In this document: in pieces, positions 1 to 7,888 of the stretch
How the letters are laid out: each line of letters opens with the position of its first letter
How positions within the stretch are numbered: position 1 is the first letter of the stretch
Assembly (NCBI RefSeq): GCF_002953935.1
Contig: NZ_CP026514.1
Coordinates: forward strand, 124,001-188,000
Source: Arthrobacter sp. PGP41
GTDB taxonomy: Bacteria; Actinomycetota; Actinomycetes; Actinomycetales; Micrococcaceae
Direction of reading: 5' to 3'
Length of the DNA: 64,000 bases
Notes under the pieces: generated by a model
Told to the model about the DNA's origin: nothing
Databases searched by the model: none
What the model saw: the letters and a program-made list of their open reading frames with translations, nothing else
Program-made: the position numbers and the translations under genes

Positions 1-426
1 CAAGCCGTCGTCGATTGCCTTGCGCGCGGTCTGGATGCCGGTCCCCAGTACCGTGTCCGGCGCGCAGCCGACGGCGACGCCCGCCTCGCGTGCCGCGTCC
101 AGCACCTGGCGTGCCTCGGCAGTGGTGGCGGCGAGGGGCTTCTCGCCGTACACGCTCTTGCCGGCGGCAATGGCCTTCAGCGCCACCTCGGCGTGGGCGG
201 CGGGGATGGTCAGGTTCAGCACAAGTTCGACGTCGTCCGCGGCGAGGAGTTCGTCCACGGACATGGCGCGGACACCCTCGTACTCCTCCGCCACGGCCTG
301 GGCGCGTGCGGGGTCCAGGTCCGCCACGGCCACCAGGTCGATCTGTCCGAGTTTGCGGAAGTTGGTGAGGTACTGCGCGATGATGGCTCCGCAGCCAATG
401 ATTCCGACTTTCAACGGCTTGCCCAC
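1..426 (-). CDS. Gfo/Idh/MocA-family oxidoreductase, partial (C-terminus lies beyond the window edge)
   Basis: This is the N-terminal 142 codons of an NAD(P)-dependent sugar dehydrogenase. It opens with a Rossmann motif (KVGIIGCGAI, about residues 5-14), and the family's EKP motif (GEKPLAA) with its catalytic lysine lies near residue 94. I chose the GTG at 426, preceded by a GGGG ribosome-binding stretch. It overlaps the end of the upstream ThuA gene by 16 bases; a TTG twelve bases further in also overlaps the stop and is possible. It is the most distal gene seen of the sugar operon that starts at 6572. The substrate is unknown, but pairing with a second Gfo/Idh enzyme (2196-3386) suggests keto-sugar interconversion. 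Confidence 0.85.
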   Translation of the reverse strand, partial: MGKPLKVGIIGCGAIIAQYLTNFRKLGQIDLVAVADLDPARAQAVAEEYEGVRAMSVDELLAADDVELVLNLTIPAAHAEVALKAIAAGKSVYGEKPLAATTAEARQVLDAAREAGVAVGCAPDTVLGTGIQTARKAIDDGL

Positions 427-1109
427 AGCAGGCCCCTTTCGATGATGGTGCGGACGTTGGCGTCCTGGAGGATTTCGACCCGGTGGCCGGGGGTGGCGAC
501 AAAGATGCGGCCTTTGCCCCACTGGCGGGTCCAGATGGCCGGTGACGTGACTTCGCGGTTCCAGGGGTCCCACTCCCGGACCTTCTGGGTGGTGGTGGCC
601 AGGACGTCGATGTAGTCGTCGGAGAGCACCCAGTACTGCTCGGTGACCAGGTCGAAATCGGAGATGCCCATGGTGATCGGGTGTTCCGCGGCGGCCGGGA
701 GCATGTTGACCGTGTAGGGGACGTAGTTGTCCGACTGCTCGCCGACGCACTCGTCCGGGTGCTTGCCGGGATGGCAGGCGAACTGGCCGCCGATCAGGTG
801 CAGGTAGTCAGAGTTGTTGCGGTATGAATCGGCGATGCCGCCGTGCCAGCCGGCCAGGCCGGTGCCGTTTTCGACGGCGGTCCGCAGCCCGGCGAACTCG
901 TCCTTTTCGATGGTGGTCATGGTCATGCACTGCATGATCAGGTCCACCCCTGCCATGTATTCGGCGTCGGCATAGACCTTGGGGGATTCCTCGACGCGGA
1001 CGTCGTAGCCGTTGTCCTTGAGGTAGGGGATGAAGAGTTCCGTGGCCTCGTACGGCTGGTGGCCATCCCAGCCGCCGCGGACCACCAGGGCGTTCTTGCG
1101 TTCTGTCAT
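411..1109 (-). CDS. ThuA-like (trehalose utilisation) domain protein
   Basis: A 232-residue protein of the ThuA family, a class I glutamine amidotransferase-like fold. Visible family features are the N-terminal strand followed by RGGWDGHQP (about residues 11-19) and the central GLAGWHGG segment near residue 85. ThuA proteins are encoded beside Gfo/Idh dehydrogenases in sugar operons, including rhizobial thuAB, where they act in disaccharide catabolism through 3-keto sugars. Here it lies between a sugar isomerase-like gene and a second dehydrogenase. The exact reaction is not established for this member. Confidence 0.85.
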   Translation of the reverse strand: MTERKNALVVRGGWDGHQPYEATELFIPYLKDNGYDVRVEESPKVYADAEYMAGVDLIMQCMTMTTIEKDEFAGLRTAVENGTGLAGWHGGIADSYRNNSDYLHLIGGQFACHPGKHPDECVGEQSDNYVPYTVNMLPAAAEHPITMGISDFDLVTEQYWVLSDDYIDVLATTTQKVREWDPWNREVTSPAIWTRQWGKGRIFVATPGHRVEILQDANVRTIIERGLLWASR

Positions 1110-1163
1110 GTCGGGGTTTCCTTTTGTTTGGCTGCCGGCACCGGAGGGCCGGGGAAAAATGGG

Positions 1164-2168
1164 TCAGCGGCTGGCGAAGGCGGCGTCGAAAGCGGCTGCA
1201 GGAGGCGCGATCCGGGCGAGTTCCTTGACCATGGCCAGCGCCTGCGGTGCGCCGACGAGCCGGTCCATCCCGGCGTCCTCCCACTCGATGCTGGTGGGGC
1301 CGTCATAGCCGATGGCGTTAAGGGTCCGGAAGATCCGGTTCCACTGGACGTCCCCGTGCCCTGCGGTGACGAAGTCCCAGCCCCGCCGGGGATCAGCCCA
1401 GGCCAGGTGGGAGCCCAGGCGCCCGTTGCGGCCATCGAGCTGGCGGACCGATTCCTTGACGTGGACGTGGAGGATGTGTTCCGCGAAGTCCTGCAGGAAC
1501 ATCACCGGGTCCAGGTCCTGCCAGATGAAGTGGGACGGATCGAAGTTAAGCCCAAAGCTCTTGCGGTGCCCGATTGCCTCCAGGGTGCGCTGGGCGGTCC
1601 AGTAGTCGTAGGCAATTTCGGACGGGTGGACCTCCAGCGCGAAACGGACCCCCACCTCGTCGAAGACATCCAGGATGGGGTTCCACCGGTCAGCGAAGTC
1701 CTGGTAGCCGGCGTCGATCATTGCCTGGGAGGCGGGCGGGAACATGGCCACGGCCTTCCAAATGGAGGAGCCGGTGAACCCAGTCACGGTCTTGACGCCC
1801 AGGCGCGCGGCTGCCCGTGCTGTGTCCTTCATGGATTCTGCGGCCCTGCGGCGGACCCCTTCAGGATCTCCGTCGCCCCAGATTTCAGCGGACAGGATCC
1901 CCTGGTGCCGTTCGTCGATGGGGTCATCGCAGACGGCCTGGCCGGTGAGGTGGTTGGCGATGGCGAAGACCCTAAGGTGGTTCTTCTCAAGGATGTCCAG
2001 CCGGCCCTGGAGGTAGTTGTCGTCCTCCGCAGCCCTGCGGGGGTCCAAGTGGTCTCCCCAGCAGGCGATTTCCAGCCCGTCAAAGCCCCACTCGCCGGCA
2101 AGCCGCGCCACTTCTTCAAAGGGCAGGTCGGCCCACTGGCCGGTAAAAAGCGTGATTGGTCGTGTCAT
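1164..2168 (-). CDS. Sugar phosphate isomerase/epimerase-family TIM-barrel protein
   Basis: A 334-residue member of the xylose isomerase-like TIM-barrel family (AP endonuclease 2 superfamily). The N-terminus has the typical [16 protein letters not shown] segment. Further in come acidic and histidine residues expected for the divalent-metal site, such as ALEVHPSE, the NFDPSHF segment and HVHVKES. These enzymes epimerise or isomerise free or keto sugars, and some act as lyases on 3-keto glycosides. It sits 27 bases after the Gfo/Idh gene and before thuA in the same operon. The substrate cannot be read from the sequence. Confidence 0.85.
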   Translation of the reverse strand: MTRPITLFTGQWADLPFEEVARLAGEWGFDGLEIACWGDHLDPRRAAEDDNYLQGRLDILEKNHLRVFAIANHLTGQAVCDDPIDERHQGILSAEIWGDGDPEGVRRRAAESMKDTARAAARLGVKTVTGFTGSSIWKAVAMFPPASQAMIDAGYQDFADRWNPILDVFDEVGVRFALEVHPSEIAYDYWTAQRTLEAIGHRKSFGLNFDPSHFIWQDLDPVMFLQDFAEHILHVHVKESVRQLDGRNGRLGSHLAWADPRRGWDFVTAGHGDVQWNRIFRTLNAIGYDGPTSIEWEDAGMDRLVGAPQALAMVKELARIAPPAAAFDAAFASR

Positions 2169-2195
2169 GGTGTTCCTTCTCCTGTGTTCACGTTC

Positions 2196-3386
2196 CTAGA
2201 CCTTCTGCCACTGGCTGGAGTTCGCGGCGCTGGACTCCACCGCCGCGAGGACCCGCTGAACCTGCAGGGCATCGGCAAAGGACGGTTCGGGCTGGCGGCC
2301 TTCACCGATCGCGGTGACCAGGTCCACCACCTGGTGGGTGAAGCCGTGCTCGTAGCCCAGTCCGTGGCCGGTGGGCCACCAGTTGCCGACGTACGGGTGC
2401 TCGGGTTCGGTGACGAAGATTTTCCGGAAGCCGGCGTCCGGGGATTCGGCGGCGTCGTAGAAGGACAGCACGTTCATGTCCTCGAAATCGAAGGCGAGGG
2501 AGCCTTTGGTGCCGTTCAGTTCCAAACGCATGGCGTTCTTGCGTCCCAGCGCGTACCGCGTGGCTTCAAAGACGCCGATCGCACCCGCGGAAGCGCCGCC
2601 GTCGAACTTTGCGCTGAAAATGGCGGCATCGTCCACGGTGACCTTCCCACGGGGCGCGTCACCACTGAGGTCGCCGTGGCCGCCCAGGCCCACGAGGTCG
2701 CCGGCCAGCGGGCGTTCCGGGACAAACGTTTCGAGCAGCGCCGAGACGCCGGTGATGCTCTGGCCGGTCACCCACTGGGCGGCGTCAATGCTGTGCGCCC
2801 CGATGTCGCCGAGGGACCCTGACCCGGACTTGCTCTTGTCCAGTCGCCAGGTCATGGGCGCATTGGCGTCGGAGAGCCAGTCCTGTAGGTACTGGGCCCG
2901 GACGTGGCGGATCTCGCCCAGCCTGCCCTGCTCCACGAACCGTTTGGCCAGCGCCAGCGCGGGGGTGCGGCGGTAGCTGAAGCCGCACATGGACATGACT
3001 CCCTGCTTGGCAGCGGTCTCCGCCGCGAGGGCCATCCGCTCGGCTTCCTCCACGGAGTTCGCCAGCGGCTTCTCGCACAGCACGTGCTTTCCGGCCTCAA
3101 GGGCTGCGATGGCGATCTCGGCGTGGGTGTCGCCGGGGGTGCAGATGTCGATCAGGTCGATGTCGTCGCGCTCGATCAGGCGGCGCCAGTCCGTCTCCAC
3201 GGAGTCCCAGCCCAGCTTGTCCGCGGCTGCCCTGGCGGCGTCTGCGTTCCTGCCGGCCACGGCGGTGAGTTGGGGCTGCAACGGCAGGTCGAAAAACCGG
3301 GGGGCGGTGCGCCAGGCGTGCGAGTGGGCTGCGCCCATGAAGGCGTAACCCACCATGCCAACACGCAGGGGCTTTGGTTGTGTCAT
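2196..3386 (-). CDS. Gfo/Idh/MocA-family dehydrogenase
   Basis: A complete 396-residue NAD(P)-dependent oxidoreductase. The Rossmann motif VGMVGYAFMG lies near residue 9, and the catalytic EKP motif (LCEKPLAN) lies around residue 100. The C-terminal alpha/beta domain, which carries the substrate-binding residues, is present (GDIGAHSIDAA). It follows the second permease by 12 bases, so it is the first catabolic gene of the operon. Relatives oxidise inositol, glucose-type sugars or the 3-hydroxyl of glycosides. The pairing with the TIM-barrel gene and ThuA favours a keto-sugar route, but the substrate is unassigned. Confidence 0.88.
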   Translation of the reverse strand: MTQPKPLRVGMVGYAFMGAAHSHAWRTAPRFFDLPLQPQLTAVAGRNADAARAAADKLGWDSVETDWRRLIERDDIDLIDICTPGDTHAEIAIAALEAGKHVLCEKPLANSVEEAERMALAAETAAKQGVMSMCGFSYRRTPALALAKRFVEQGRLGEIRHVRAQYLQDWLSDANAPMTWRLDKSKSGSGSLGDIGAHSIDAAQWVTGQSITGVSALLETFVPERPLAGDLVGLGGHGDLSGDAPRGKVTVDDAAIFSAKFDGGASAGAIGVFEATRYALGRKNAMRLELNGTKGSLAFDFEDMNVLSFYDAAESPDAGFRKIFVTEPEHPYVGNWWPTGHGLGYEHGFTHQVVDLVTAIGEGRQPEPSFADALQVQRVLAAVESSAANSSQWQKV

Positions 3387-3398
3387 CGGAAGTCCTTT

Positions 3399-4304
3399 CT
3401 ATTTGCTGAAGCCGGCGGTCAGGCCGCTGAGCAGCTGCCGGCGGCCCACTACATAGAGCACCAGGATTGGCAGCGTGCTGAGCACCACCGAGGCAAGCAC
3501 AGCCGGGATGTTGACGCTGTATTCGCCCTGGAAGGTCCACAACGCCAGGGGAAGGACGCGCAGTCCCGGGCTCTGGGTGAGGACCAGCGGAAGCAGGAAT
3601 CCATTCCAGACGTGCAGGCCGTTGTAGATCGCGACGGTCACAATCGCGGGGCGGGTCAGCGGCAGGGCAAGCCGCCACATGGTCTGCCATTCACTGCAGC
3701 CATCCAGCCGCATCGACTCGAACAGTTCGTTCGGGACGTCGCGGATGAAGTTGGACAGGATCAGTACGGTCAGCGGGATGGCAAAGGCTATGGAGGGAAG
3801 CATGAGCGCCAGCAGGCTGTCGTAAAGGTTCAGCCGGATGATCATCAGGTAGATGGGGATGATCGTTGCCTGCAGCGGGATCGCCAGTCCCATCAGGAAC
3901 ACACCGTTGACCAGCTTGAGGAACCGGCCCTTGCCCCGGACAATCGCGAACGCGGCCATAAAGGAGACCAGTACCGTCGGAATGACAGCACCCAGCGTGA
4001 CGAGGGTGCTGTTCATGAAGTACTTCGCGAAATCCGCCTCGAGGACCAGCTGGTAGTTTTCCAGGGTCGGTGATGTGGGAAGTGCAAGAGGATTCTGGCC
4101 GAAGTACCCTTCCTGGGTCTTCAGGCTGGTGATGACCACGTAGTAGACCGGAATGATGATGATGGCCAGCCAGATCCAGCCGCCGAGGCCTGCCGGGACG
4201 TTCAGCCTTCTCATCCGGGATCCCAGCCCCCGCTTTGGCGCGGTGGAGGTGACCCGGGAGCCGGCGGGAACTTCCTCAGTGGTGCTTTTCAGGACGGTGC
4301 TCAC
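3399..4304 (-). CDS. Carbohydrate ABC transporter permease (MalG type)
   Basis: A 301-residue inner-membrane permease of the CUT1 sugar importers. It has an N-terminal transmembrane segment (WIWLAIIIIPVYYVVITSL), further hydrophobic helices, and the EAA-type loop for ATPase contact (ELFESMRLDGCSEWQTMWR). I chose the GTG at 4304 because a GGAAGG Shine-Dalgarno lies eight bases before it and it starts directly after the stop of the upstream permease. Earlier in-frame starts would run deep into that gene. No ATPase gene is present in the operon. Confidence 0.9.
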   Translation of the reverse strand: MSTVLKSTTEEVPAGSRVTSTAPKRGLGSRMRRLNVPAGLGGWIWLAIIIIPVYYVVITSLKTQEGYFGQNPLALPTSPTLENYQLVLEADFAKYFMNSTLVTLGAVIPTVLVSFMAAFAIVRGKGRFLKLVNGVFLMGLAIPLQATIIPIYLMIIRLNLYDSLLALMLPSIAFAIPLTVLILSNFIRDVPNELFESMRLDGCSEWQTMWRLALPLTRPAIVTVAIYNGLHVWNGFLLPLVLTQSPGLRVLPLALWTFQGEYSVNIPAVLASVVLSTLPILVLYVVGRRQLLSGLTAGFSK

Positions 4305-4305
4305 C

Positions 4306-5244
4306 CTACATACCTTCCAATTGGCTGCCCTGCTTGTCCTTGCCTCCAAGGCGCTGGAGGAACAAGGCGAGTGCAAGGCCGATGAGTACGAGAATGACGG
4401 CGATGACGCTGGCCGGGCCCATAAGGTTGGCCCGGAAGCCCCGCAGGTACATGTCCAGGGCCAGGATCCGTGTGGAGTTGCCCGGGCCGCCGCCGGTGAG
4501 GACGAAGATCAGGTCGAAGTACGTCAGGGACCCCACGACCATCAGGGTTGACGACGTGATGATGGTGTACTTCAACTGGGGGAGGGTGATGTGGAAGAAC
4601 TGCTTGATGGTTCCTGCCCCGTCGATCTCGGCCGCTTCATAGAGCGACTTGGGAATCTGCCGTACTCCACCCTGGTAGATGAGGGTGTGGAACGGCACGA
4701 ATTGCCAGGCGATCACAAAGATGACCAGCCCCAGGGCCAGGTGGGGGACACCCAGCCAGTCCTGCGCCAGGAAGGGCAGCCCCAACCCGGTGGCCAGGCC
4801 GAAGTTCGGATCCAGCAGGGCCTTGAAGGCGATGGCGACTGCTGCCGATGACAGCAGCAGCGGCAAGAAGTACAGCACGGCCAGGGCGGCCCGGTAGCGC
4901 TGGCTTCCCGCGGTGAAGACCCCCAACAGGAGGCTGATGGGCGTCTGGACCAGCCAGGAGGCGATCATGATCAGGAAGGTCAGTCCCAGGGCGTTGTACA
5001 GCCCGGGGTCCGCGAGCACGGAGAACCAGTTGCCGAGCCCTGCTGACCCGATGGCACCGATGCCGTCCCAGCTGGCGAAGCTCAGGATGAGGACGCCGGC
5101 CAGCGGGACGACGGCGAAGACCAGGAAGAAGAACAGAGCAGGAACTGTCAGCCACGCGAGGGCCGCATTCCGCTGTCCGCCTTGCCCAGCAACGGTTCTG
5201 GCGCCGGCCCCAGTCCTAGGGGCTGTGGAGACGGTGTTACTCAT
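4306..5244 (-). CDS. Sugar ABC transporter permease (MalF type)
   Basis: A 312-residue CUT1 permease, partner of the gene that follows it. It has about six hydrophobic helices, starting with ALAWLTVPALFFFLVFAVVP, and an EAA loop (SLYEAAEIDGAGTIKQFFH) that docks a shared ATPase. The ATG at 5244 overlaps the stop of the binding-protein gene by four bases, indicating translational coupling. Sugar specificity cannot be derived from a permease alone. Confidence 0.92.
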   Translation of the reverse strand: MSNTVSTAPRTGAGARTVAGQGGQRNAALAWLTVPALFFFLVFAVVPLAGVLILSFASWDGIGAIGSAGLGNWFSVLADPGLYNALGLTFLIMIASWLVQTPISLLLGVFTAGSQRYRAALAVLYFLPLLLSSAAVAIAFKALLDPNFGLATGLGLPFLAQDWLGVPHLALGLVIFVIAWQFVPFHTLIYQGGVRQIPKSLYEAAEIDGAGTIKQFFHITLPQLKYTIITSSTLMVVGSLTYFDLIFVLTGGGPGNSTRILALDMYLRGFRANLMGPASVIAVILVLIGLALALFLQRLGGKDKQGSQLEGM

Positions 5245-6572
5245 TTCCCGAGGGTGCCATTCATGTTCTCAGCGAACTGCTGCGGGGTGATGGACTTCAG
5301 GAACAGCTGGTCGATGTTGTTCAGCAGGGTTTCGGCGGCGGTGGGGCTTAGGGCCTGGTCCCAGGACTGCTGGAAGTTCGGGGCGTTCTTGGCCAGATCG
5401 TAGACGAAGTTCAGGAAGTCCTTGTCTGAGGATGTGTTGAGTTTGTCTTCGATGCCGTTGACGATCGGGACGGAGCCGGAATTGATGTAGGTATCGATGA
5501 CCGTCTCGGTCAGGATCCCGTCTTTGAGGAACTTCTTCGCCGTCTCCTTTTCCTTATCTGTGGCCTTAGAGGAGATCGACATGTACGCGGCCGGGTTTCC
5601 CACGCCGTTCTTTGGGTCGCCCTTGCCGCCGGCAACGGTCGGGAACTGGACGAAGCCCAGTTTCCCGTTCTGGACGAAGTTCTGGCCGCCCTTCTTCATG
5701 GCGCCGTAGGTCCAGGAACCATGCAGCATCATGGCTGCCTTGCCTGTGAAGAGGAGTGCCTGGTCGGCGTTGGAGTCTGCGGCGATGGAGGAGAAGCCCT
5801 TGATGAATCCGTCGGCGGAGACGAGCTCCTGGATCTTGGTGCCGGTCTCGATCACTGCCGGATCCATCCAGGCATTGGGCTTGCCTTCGAAGATGGCGGT
5901 GAATACTTCGGCGCCCCCGATGCGGTCAAGCAGGTATTCAAGCCACATCATAGAGGTCCAACGCGACTGTCCACCGAGTGAGAAGGGAGCCACGCCCATG
6001 TCGTTGAAAGTCTTGACCAGAGACATGACGTCGTCCCAGGTCTTTGGCGGCTGGACGCCGGCCTTCTCGAACAGTTCCTTGTTATAGAACAGGACGATCG
6101 GGGCGACGTACTGGTTGGGCACGGCGTAGATCTTCCCGTTGACGGTGGCTGCGCCGAATGAGGCGGGGAAGAACTTCTTCTTCAGATCCGGATTGTCATT
6201 GAGCCAGCCGGTCAGGTCCTCTACCTGGTTGGCCTCGGCATACGTCTTCAGGGTGCCGCCGCCCCAGCCATAGATGATGGTGGGGGCCTGGCCGGCGCCG
6301 ATGGCAGTTTTGATCTTCGTCTTGTAAGCGTCGTTCTGGAAGTATGTAACGGCGATCTTGTCGTCCGGGTTTGCCGAACTGAAGGTGTCCACGGCCTTCT
6401 GCATGGTGGTCTGGTTCGGCTCACCGGACAGGTACCACATGCTGGCGCCGCCAGCCGCGGCACTTGAGGTACCCGGTCCCGACGTCCCGCACGCGGTGGC
6501 AGTCATGGCGGCAAAGGGAGTAAGGGCAGCAAGCGCGAGGAAAGAGCGGCGGGAGGTCTGGGATTGCTTCAT
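5241..6572 (-). CDS. Extracellular sugar-binding lipoprotein of ABC importer
   Basis: A 443-residue family 1 solute-binding protein. The start at 6572 has a GGAGAAG ribosome-binding site and begins with a twin-arginine lipoprotein signal: SRRSFLALAAL, a hydrophobic stretch, then the lipobox ending in TATAC, with lipidation expected on Cys 27 or so. A longer frame reaches 6698 but lacks a signal-like start. It is the first gene of the leftward sugar operon and has the highest expected expression. Its promoter region carries a CRP/GlxR-like site and a LacI-type operator. Confidence 0.92.
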   Translation of the reverse strand: MKQSQTSRRSFLALAALTPFAAMTATACGTSGPGTSSAAAGGASMWYLSGEPNQTTMQKAVDTFSSANPDDKIAVTYFQNDAYKTKIKTAIGAGQAPTIIYGWGGGTLKTYAEANQVEDLTGWLNDNPDLKKKFFPASFGAATVNGKIYAVPNQYVAPIVLFYNKELFEKAGVQPPKTWDDVMSLVKTFNDMGVAPFSLGGQSRWTSMMWLEYLLDRIGGAEVFTAIFEGKPNAWMDPAVIETGTKIQELVSADGFIKGFSSIAADSNADQALLFTGKAAMMLHGSWTYGAMKKGGQNFVQNGKLGFVQFPTVAGGKGDPKNGVGNPAAYMSISSKATDKEKETAKKFLKDGILTETVIDTYINSGSVPIVNGIEDKLNTSSDKDFLNFVYDLAKNAPNFQQSWDQALSPTAAETLLNNIDQLFLKSITPQQFAENMNGTLGK

Positions 6573-6631
6573 TGCTTCTCCATCTGAAATTGCTTCGTTG
6601 CAAAGGTTGAGGGTTCGTGAACGGTACAAGT

Positions 6632-6647
6632 TTCGAAATATTTCGAA
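6632..6647. promoter_or_regulatory. LacI-type operator O1, perfect 16-bp palindrome
   Basis: The sequence TTCGAAATATTTCGAA is its own reverse complement. It lies 60-75 bases upstream of the binding-protein start at 6572. Its core CGAAA-N2-TTTCG recurs just before the LacI gene at 6776-6787. The divergent regulator gene makes it the likely operator. Confidence 0.75.
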
Positions 6648-6650
6648 TCG

Positions 6651-6664
6651 GTGATTTAGGTCAC
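6651..6664. promoter_or_regulatory. CRP/GlxR-type binding site
   Basis: GTGA-TTTAGG-TCAC matches the core of the cyclic-AMP receptor protein/GlxR consensus (TGTGA-N6-TCACA) in both half sites. It lies directly upstream of operator O1 with respect to the sugar operon, the expected position for global carbon control. Confidence 0.55.
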
Positions 6665-6775
6665 GCTCTAAACTAAAGGCCACGATCATGGGAGTCAAGA
6701 GGCGTATGAAAGTTCTTTATGCCTACTTCGGGAGTTCCTTGACCAGGCGAGCGCGATTCTAGAGACTGTATTCAC

Positions 6776-6787
6776 CGAAACTTTTCG
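6776..6787. promoter_or_regulatory. LacI-type operator O2 next to the regulator start
   Basis: CGAAACTTTTCG shares the CGAAA-N2-TTTCG pattern of O1 and differs only in the two central bases. It ends 15 bases before the ATG of the LacI-family gene at 6803, consistent with autoregulation. Confidence 0.6.
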
Positions 6788-6802
6788 AAAGGCTGCAAAC
6801 CT

Positions 6803-7846
6803 ATGGCACCGAAGATCGCTGAGCGGACGAGGCCAACGCTCGCCACCGTGGCCCGGCAGGCCGGTGTTTCTGCGCCTACGGTATCCAAGGTTGTTAACGG
6901 CCGCGAGGATGTGTCGCCGGAAACCCGGGCCCGCGTGCTTGCCGTCCTGGAGCAGGCCGGGTATCAGTCCCCGCTGCAGCGCCGTGCCGCCGGGGAGACC
7001 GGCACGGTGGTTGAGGTGGTCATCGATGTCCTCGATTCCGCGTACACCATCCAGGTGCTCAACGGCGTGCTGCAATCCGCGGCCGATGCCGATGTCGAGA
7101 TTCTCGTCAGCGTCACCGGTCCGGCGAGCCAGGGCCGGCGCAGCCCCGAGCGCCGCGCACAGCGCATGATGGACGAGGGCAGGGCCGGAATGATCGTGGT
7201 GACGTCAGCCTTCAGCGAGACGCAACTGCACCCTTTCCGGCGCCGTCAGATTCCCGTCGTCGTGATTGATCCGCTGAACCCGCCCTCCGCTGACGTGGTC
7301 AGCATAGGTGCCACCAACTGGGCAGGCGGCAAGGCGGCCACGGAGCACCTGCTGGAGCTGGGGCACCGCCGCATCGCGTACATCGGCGGCATAGAGAAGG
7401 CCGAATGCAACCAGGCGCGGCTGCACGGCTACATGGCCGCGCTCATGGCGCACGGCGTGCCGGTGGACCCGCAGTACATCCATTCCGGCGGCAGTTTCCG
7501 CCGGGAGAGCGGCGTCAAAGGCCTGAAGGCGCTGATCGAGCTGGACAAGCTTCCGACGGCGATCTTTGCCGGCAGCGACACCATCGCCCTAGGCATTCTC
7601 GGCGAAGCAGGCCGGCTCGGTATCCGGGTTCCCGACGAGCTAAGCCTTATCGGTTTTGACGGTACAAACCAGGGCGAGGAGTCCGTGCCGTCGTTGAGCT
7701 CCGTAGCCCAGCCGCTGGAGGAGATGGGGCGGGCAGCGCTTCGGTCTGTGCTGCGCCAGGCACGGGGGGAAGTCCTGGATTCGCACCGCGTTGAGCTGGC
7801 CACGCATCTGATAGTCCGCGATTCCACGGCGCCGCCCGCGGCCTGA
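6803..7846 (+). CDS. LacI-family transcriptional repressor of the sugar operon
   Basis: A 347-residue regulator. The N-terminal helix-turn-helix (LATVARQAGVSAPTVSKVVN, residues 13-32) and hinge helix (RARVLAVLEQAGYQSP) are followed by a periplasmic-binding-protein-like ligand domain (for example GHRRIAYIGG near residue 191 and TAIFAGSDTIALG near 252). It is divergent from the sugar ABC operon, and two related operators lie in the 230-base gap. Its ligand is probably the imported sugar or a metabolite of it. Confidence 0.92.
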   Translation: MAPKIAERTRPTLATVARQAGVSAPTVSKVVNGREDVSPETRARVLAVLEQAGYQSPLQRRAAGETGTVVEVVIDVLDSAYTIQVLNGVLQSAADADVEILVSVTGPASQGRRSPERRAQRMMDEGRAGMIVVTSAFSETQLHPFRRRQIPVVVIDPLNPPSADVVSIGATNWAGGKAATEHLLELGHRRIAYIGGIEKAECNQARLHGYMAALMAHGVPVDPQYIHSGGSFRRESGVKGLKALIELDKLPTAIFAGSDTIALGILGEAGRLGIRVPDELSLIGFDGTNQGEESVPSLSSVAQPLEEMGRAALRSVLRQARGEVLDSHRVELATHLIVRDSTAPPAA

Positions 7847-7888
7847 GCTGCGGGGTGCCCGGCGCCAAGCCCCGGCGCGCGCCGCGCC

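Noticed and set aside
843..2822. A 659-codon open frame on the plus strand
   Set aside because: It lies antisense to the ThuA, isomerase and dehydrogenase genes, has glycine/valine/histidine-rich composition without motifs, and arises from the high GC third-position bias.
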